25,433 nt of DNA from an uncultured Lachnospiraceae bacterium. Its GTDB lineage: Bacteria > Bacillota > Clostridia > Lachnospirales > Lachnospiraceae. A model generated the notes under the pieces. The model was not told where the DNA came from, did no database searches, and saw nothing but the letters and a program-made list of their open reading frames with translations. Positions 22,805 through 25,433 of this stretch are shown here, piece after piece; position 1 is the first letter of the stretch, and every line of letters starts with the position of its first letter. The stretch lies in NCBI GenBank assembly GCA_905236615.1, contig CAJORC010000235.1, positions 1 to 25,433 on the forward strand, given 5' to 3'. Made by a program: the position numbers and the translations under genes.

Positions 22805-25433
22805 ACTTAAAGTAATTGACTCCCGACTCGAATATATTCATATTCTGTTCGCCGTAGATGTTTACGTTGGTGTATTCGGCACGGCGCTCTGCATGTGCCA
22901 TCTTACCGAAGACTCTTCCGTCTGCGCTTGTAATTCCTTCGATCGCATTGAATGATCCGTTTACATTCCACTTCTCATCCATAAAGATCTTACCGTCCGG
23001 ATCACAGTACTGGGTTGCCACCTGACCGTTCTCTATGAGTTTATCAAGCCATTCTCCGGTTGCCACGAATCTTCCTTCGCCGTGTGATGCCGGATTTACA
23101 TAAACGCTTCCAAGTGCAGCTGACGAAAGCCATGGCGATTTATTTGAAACAACTTTTGTATAAACCATCTTTGAGATATGACGGTTTATCGTGTTGAACG
23201 TAAGCGTCGGGCTGTCATCTTTCTGTGCATCTATGATTTCTCCGTAAGGCAGGAGTCCCAGCTTTATCAGAGCCTGGAATCCGTTGCAGATACCGAGTAC
23301 AAGTCCATCCCTCTTATTTAAGAGATCCATCATTGCTTCTTTGATCTTTGCATCTCTGAATGCCGTAGCAAAGAATTTTGCCGATCCATCCGGTTCATCA
23401 CCTGCTGAGAAACCGCCCGGGAACATAACGATCTGTGCATCATTTATTCCCTTTGTGAATGCTTCTACAGAGTCCACGATAGCTTCGGGGCTTAAGGTTG
23501 AGAAAACCTTTACCTCAGTATCCGCTCCTGCTTTCCAGAAAGCCCTCTCTGTATCGTATTCGCAGTTTGTACCCGGGAATACGGGTATAAATACCTTCGG
23601 CTTTGCAACCTTATTCTTGCAGACATAGATCCTTGCCTCGTTGTAGAGCGGGCATGAAATCTGCTCATCCCTGTCAGTCGACTTTGTAGGGAAGACCTTT
23701 TCAAGGGTTGAGTCATAAGCCTTTTCAAGTTCATCAAGATCGATCTCAAAATCGCCGTGACGAAGTTTTCCGTCGGATCTGAGTTCACCGATTATCTCAT
23801 AAGGCGCACCGATCTCAAGAAGTTCGATCACATCAGGTACTTCCGCTATGATATTTCCTGTCTCGGAAAGGAAAAGCTTCTCTGCCGGTATTCCGTCCGA
23901 AATCTCAACACCCATGTGGTTACCGAATGCCATCTTTGCCACAGCGGGAGCAATACCCTTCTCATCCAGGGCATAAGCCGAAATGATTATGCCCTTCTTT
24001 ATTGCATCATGAAGTTTTGAATAAAGATCAGCAACTCCGTCATATATGGGAAGATCATATTCATCAACCGGTATCGTGAATTTAACGATCGCATTGCCCG
24101 GAAGCTTAAACTCCGGTGTAAGTACATCCTTTACATTCGAAACATCAACCGCAAATGAGACCAGTGTCGGCGGAACATTGATATTTTCAAAGGTTCCGGA
24201 CATTGAATCCTTGCCGCCGATAGAAGCAAGGCCGTATTTCATCTGTGCCTCAAATGCACCGAGAAGTGCTGAAAGCGGGATTCCCCATCCCTTTGAATCC
24301 TCGGTCATTCTCTGGAAATACTCCTGGAAAGTGAAGTGGATATTCTTCATATTTCCGCCGGCAGCAACAATCTTTGCAATCGACTCCGTTACAGCATAAA
24401 CTGCACCGTGGAAAGGCGACCAGCTTGAGATATACGGATCAAATCCATAACTCATCATGGTGCAGACATCTGTCTTTCCCTTATAGACCGGAAGCTTTGC
24501 AACCATTGTCTGGATCGGTGTGCTCTGATATCTTCCGCCGTAAGGCATAAGTACCGTACCTGCACCGATGGATGAGTCAAACATTTCAACAAGTCCCTTC
24601 TGTGAGCACTCGTTCAGATCGGCAAGAGTATCAAGCCATGCCTTTTTCTCATCCTTTATCTCTATCTTTTCATCAAAATATGCATCTTTTTCTGAAGGAG
24701 GAACTATTTCAGCAACAGTTTCCTGATGCGCACCGTTAGTATTGAGGAATGCGCGGCTCAGATCAACGATCTTCTTTCCTCTCCAGTTCAGAACAAGTCT
24801 GGGCTCTTTTGTTACAACAGCAACTTCTGTTGCCTCAAGATTTTCCTCAGCGGCATATTTAAGGAACTGCTTAACGTTCTTCTTTGCAACAACTACTGCC
24901 ATTCTCTCCTGGGACTCGGAAATCGCAAGTTCCGTTCCGTCAAGTCCGGCATACTTTTTCGTAACCTTGTCAAGGTTGATATCAAGACCGTCAGCAAGCT
25001 CACCAACAGCAACCGAAACTCCGCCTGCACCGAAATCGTTGCAGACCTTTATAAGAAGGCTGACTTCCTTTCTTCTGAAAAGTCTCTGCAGCTTTCTTTC
25101 TGTAGGAGCATTTCCCTTCTGAACCTCAGCCCCGCATACTTCGATAGATTCTGTGGTATGCACCTTTGATGAACCTGTTGCTCCGCCTATACCGTCACGT
25201 CCCGTTCTTCCGCCGAGAAGGATTACAATATCACCGGGTTCCGCATGCTCCCTGATAACGTTTTCCTGAGGTGCCGCTGCCATTACCGCACCAATCTCCA
25301 TGCGCTTTGCTGCATAGTTAGGATGATAGATCTCATGCACATAACCTGTTGCAAGACCTATCTGATTTCCGTATGAAGAATATCCGTGTGCTGCCTCACG
25401 TACCAGTTTCTTCTGCGGAAGCTTTCCGTGAAT
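22803..25433 (-). CDS. purL: Phosphoribosylformylglycinamidine synthase, C-terminal part (5' end outside window)
   Basis: FGAM synthase, fourth step of purine synthesis, converting FGAR to FGAM with glutamine and ATP. The frame is open to the right edge; residues before the GTG at 25340 (VREAAHGYSSYGNQIGLATGYV) belong to the same protein, so the start is outside the window. About 876 residues are present of the roughly 1250 expected for the single-chain form. The visible part includes the second half of the synthase core (FGAGGVSVAVGELADG, SIGGKDSMSG). The C-terminal glutaminase domain has Cys in GICNGFQALIKLG and a catalytic His region SHGEGRF. The stop is TAA. Confidence 0.96.
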   Translation of the reverse strand: MHGKLPQKKLVREAAHGYSSYGNQIGLATGYVHEIYHPNYAAKRMEIGAVMAAAPQENVIREHAEPGDIVILLGGRTGRDGIGGATGSSKVHTTESIEVCGAEVQKGNAPTERKLQRLFRRKEVSLLIKVCNDFGAGGVSVAVGELADGLDINLDKVTKKYAGLDGTELAISESQERMAVVVAKKNVKQFLKYAAEENLEATEVAVVTKEPRLVLNWRGKKIVDLSRAFLNTNGAHQETVAEIVPPSEKDAYFDEKIEIKDEKKAWLDTLADLNECSQKGLVEMFDSSIGAGTVLMPYGGRYQSTPIQTMVAKLPVYKGKTDVCTMMSYGFDPYISSWSPFHGAVYAVTESIAKIVAAGGNMKNIHFTFQEYFQRMTEDSKGWGIPLSALLGAFEAQMKYGLASIGGKDSMSGTFENINVPPTLVSFAVDVSNVKDVLTPEFKLPGNAIVKFTIPVDEYDLPIYDGVADLYSKLHDAIKKGIIISAYALDEKGIAPAVAKMAFGNHMGVEISDGIPAEKLFLSETGNIIAEVPDVIELLEIGAPYEIIGELRSDGKLRHGDFEIDLDELEKAYDSTLEKVFPTKSTDRDEQISCPLYNEARIYVCKNKVAKPKVFIPVFPGTNCEYDTERAFWKAGADTEVKVFSTLSPEAIVDSVEAFTKGINDAQIVMFPGGFSAGDEPDGSAKFFATAFRDAKIKEAMMDLLNKRDGLVLGICNGFQALIKLGLLPYGEIIDAQKDDSPTLTFNTINRHISKMVYTKVVSNKSPWLSSAALGSVYVNPASHGEGRFVATGEWLDKLIENGQVATQYCDPDGKIFMDEKWNVNGSFNAIEGITSADGRVFGKMAHAERRAEYTNVNIYGEQNMNIFESGVNYFK

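Noticed and set aside
25338..25340. GTG at 25340 as the start of purL
   Set aside because: Typical PurL sequence continues upstream in frame to the window edge.

Overview
The window looks like chromosomal DNA of a Gram-positive anaerobe of the Clostridia, most likely a Lachnospiraceae member. This is inferred from the moderate-to-low G+C, purine-rich ribosome binding sites, a single-chain PurL, an iron-sulfur QueH, and lipoprotein and ABC systems built for a one-membrane cell. No rRNA, tRNA, CRISPR array, transposase or phage gene was seen. Except for a fragment of hflX at the left edge, every gene is on the minus strand, so transcription runs from right to left.

Layout, left to right: the 3' part of hflX (plus strand) meets a branched-chain-amino-acid-type (Liv) ABC transporter operon at a shared bidirectional terminator. 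That operon reads livJ-livH-livM-livG-livF and ends with a cytidylate-kinase-like gene. It has a clear sigma-A promoter (TTGACA, 17 bp, TATCAT), preceded by three TTGATGT repeats. Next comes a three-gene NHLP/NHLM-type peptide export operon: a short HlyD-like adaptor, a C39 peptidase-ABC transporter, and a second ABC transporter. No precursor peptide or modifying enzyme is visible nearby. Then follows a MacAB-like exporter (membrane-fusion protein, ATPase, FtsX-type permease). The right part is a biosynthetic run of purL (cut by the window edge), carA, carB, queH and argS: purine synthesis, carbamoyl phosphate for pyrimidine and arginine synthesis, queuosine synthesis, and arginyl-tRNA synthetase.

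The most unusual non-coding feature is a 154-bp element just downstream of argS. It has 12-bp perfect terminal inverted repeats and a long hairpin core (TTTTTGACACAG / CTGTGTCAAAAA), and its outer repeat supplies the argS stop codon. A second copy of the core, in opposite orientation and with a related asymmetric loop, lies between livJ and livH. Together they indicate a dispersed palindromic (MITE- or REP-like) repeat family in this genome. The other points worth following up are the orphan NHLP exporter, its very short adaptor and its apparently leaderless start.
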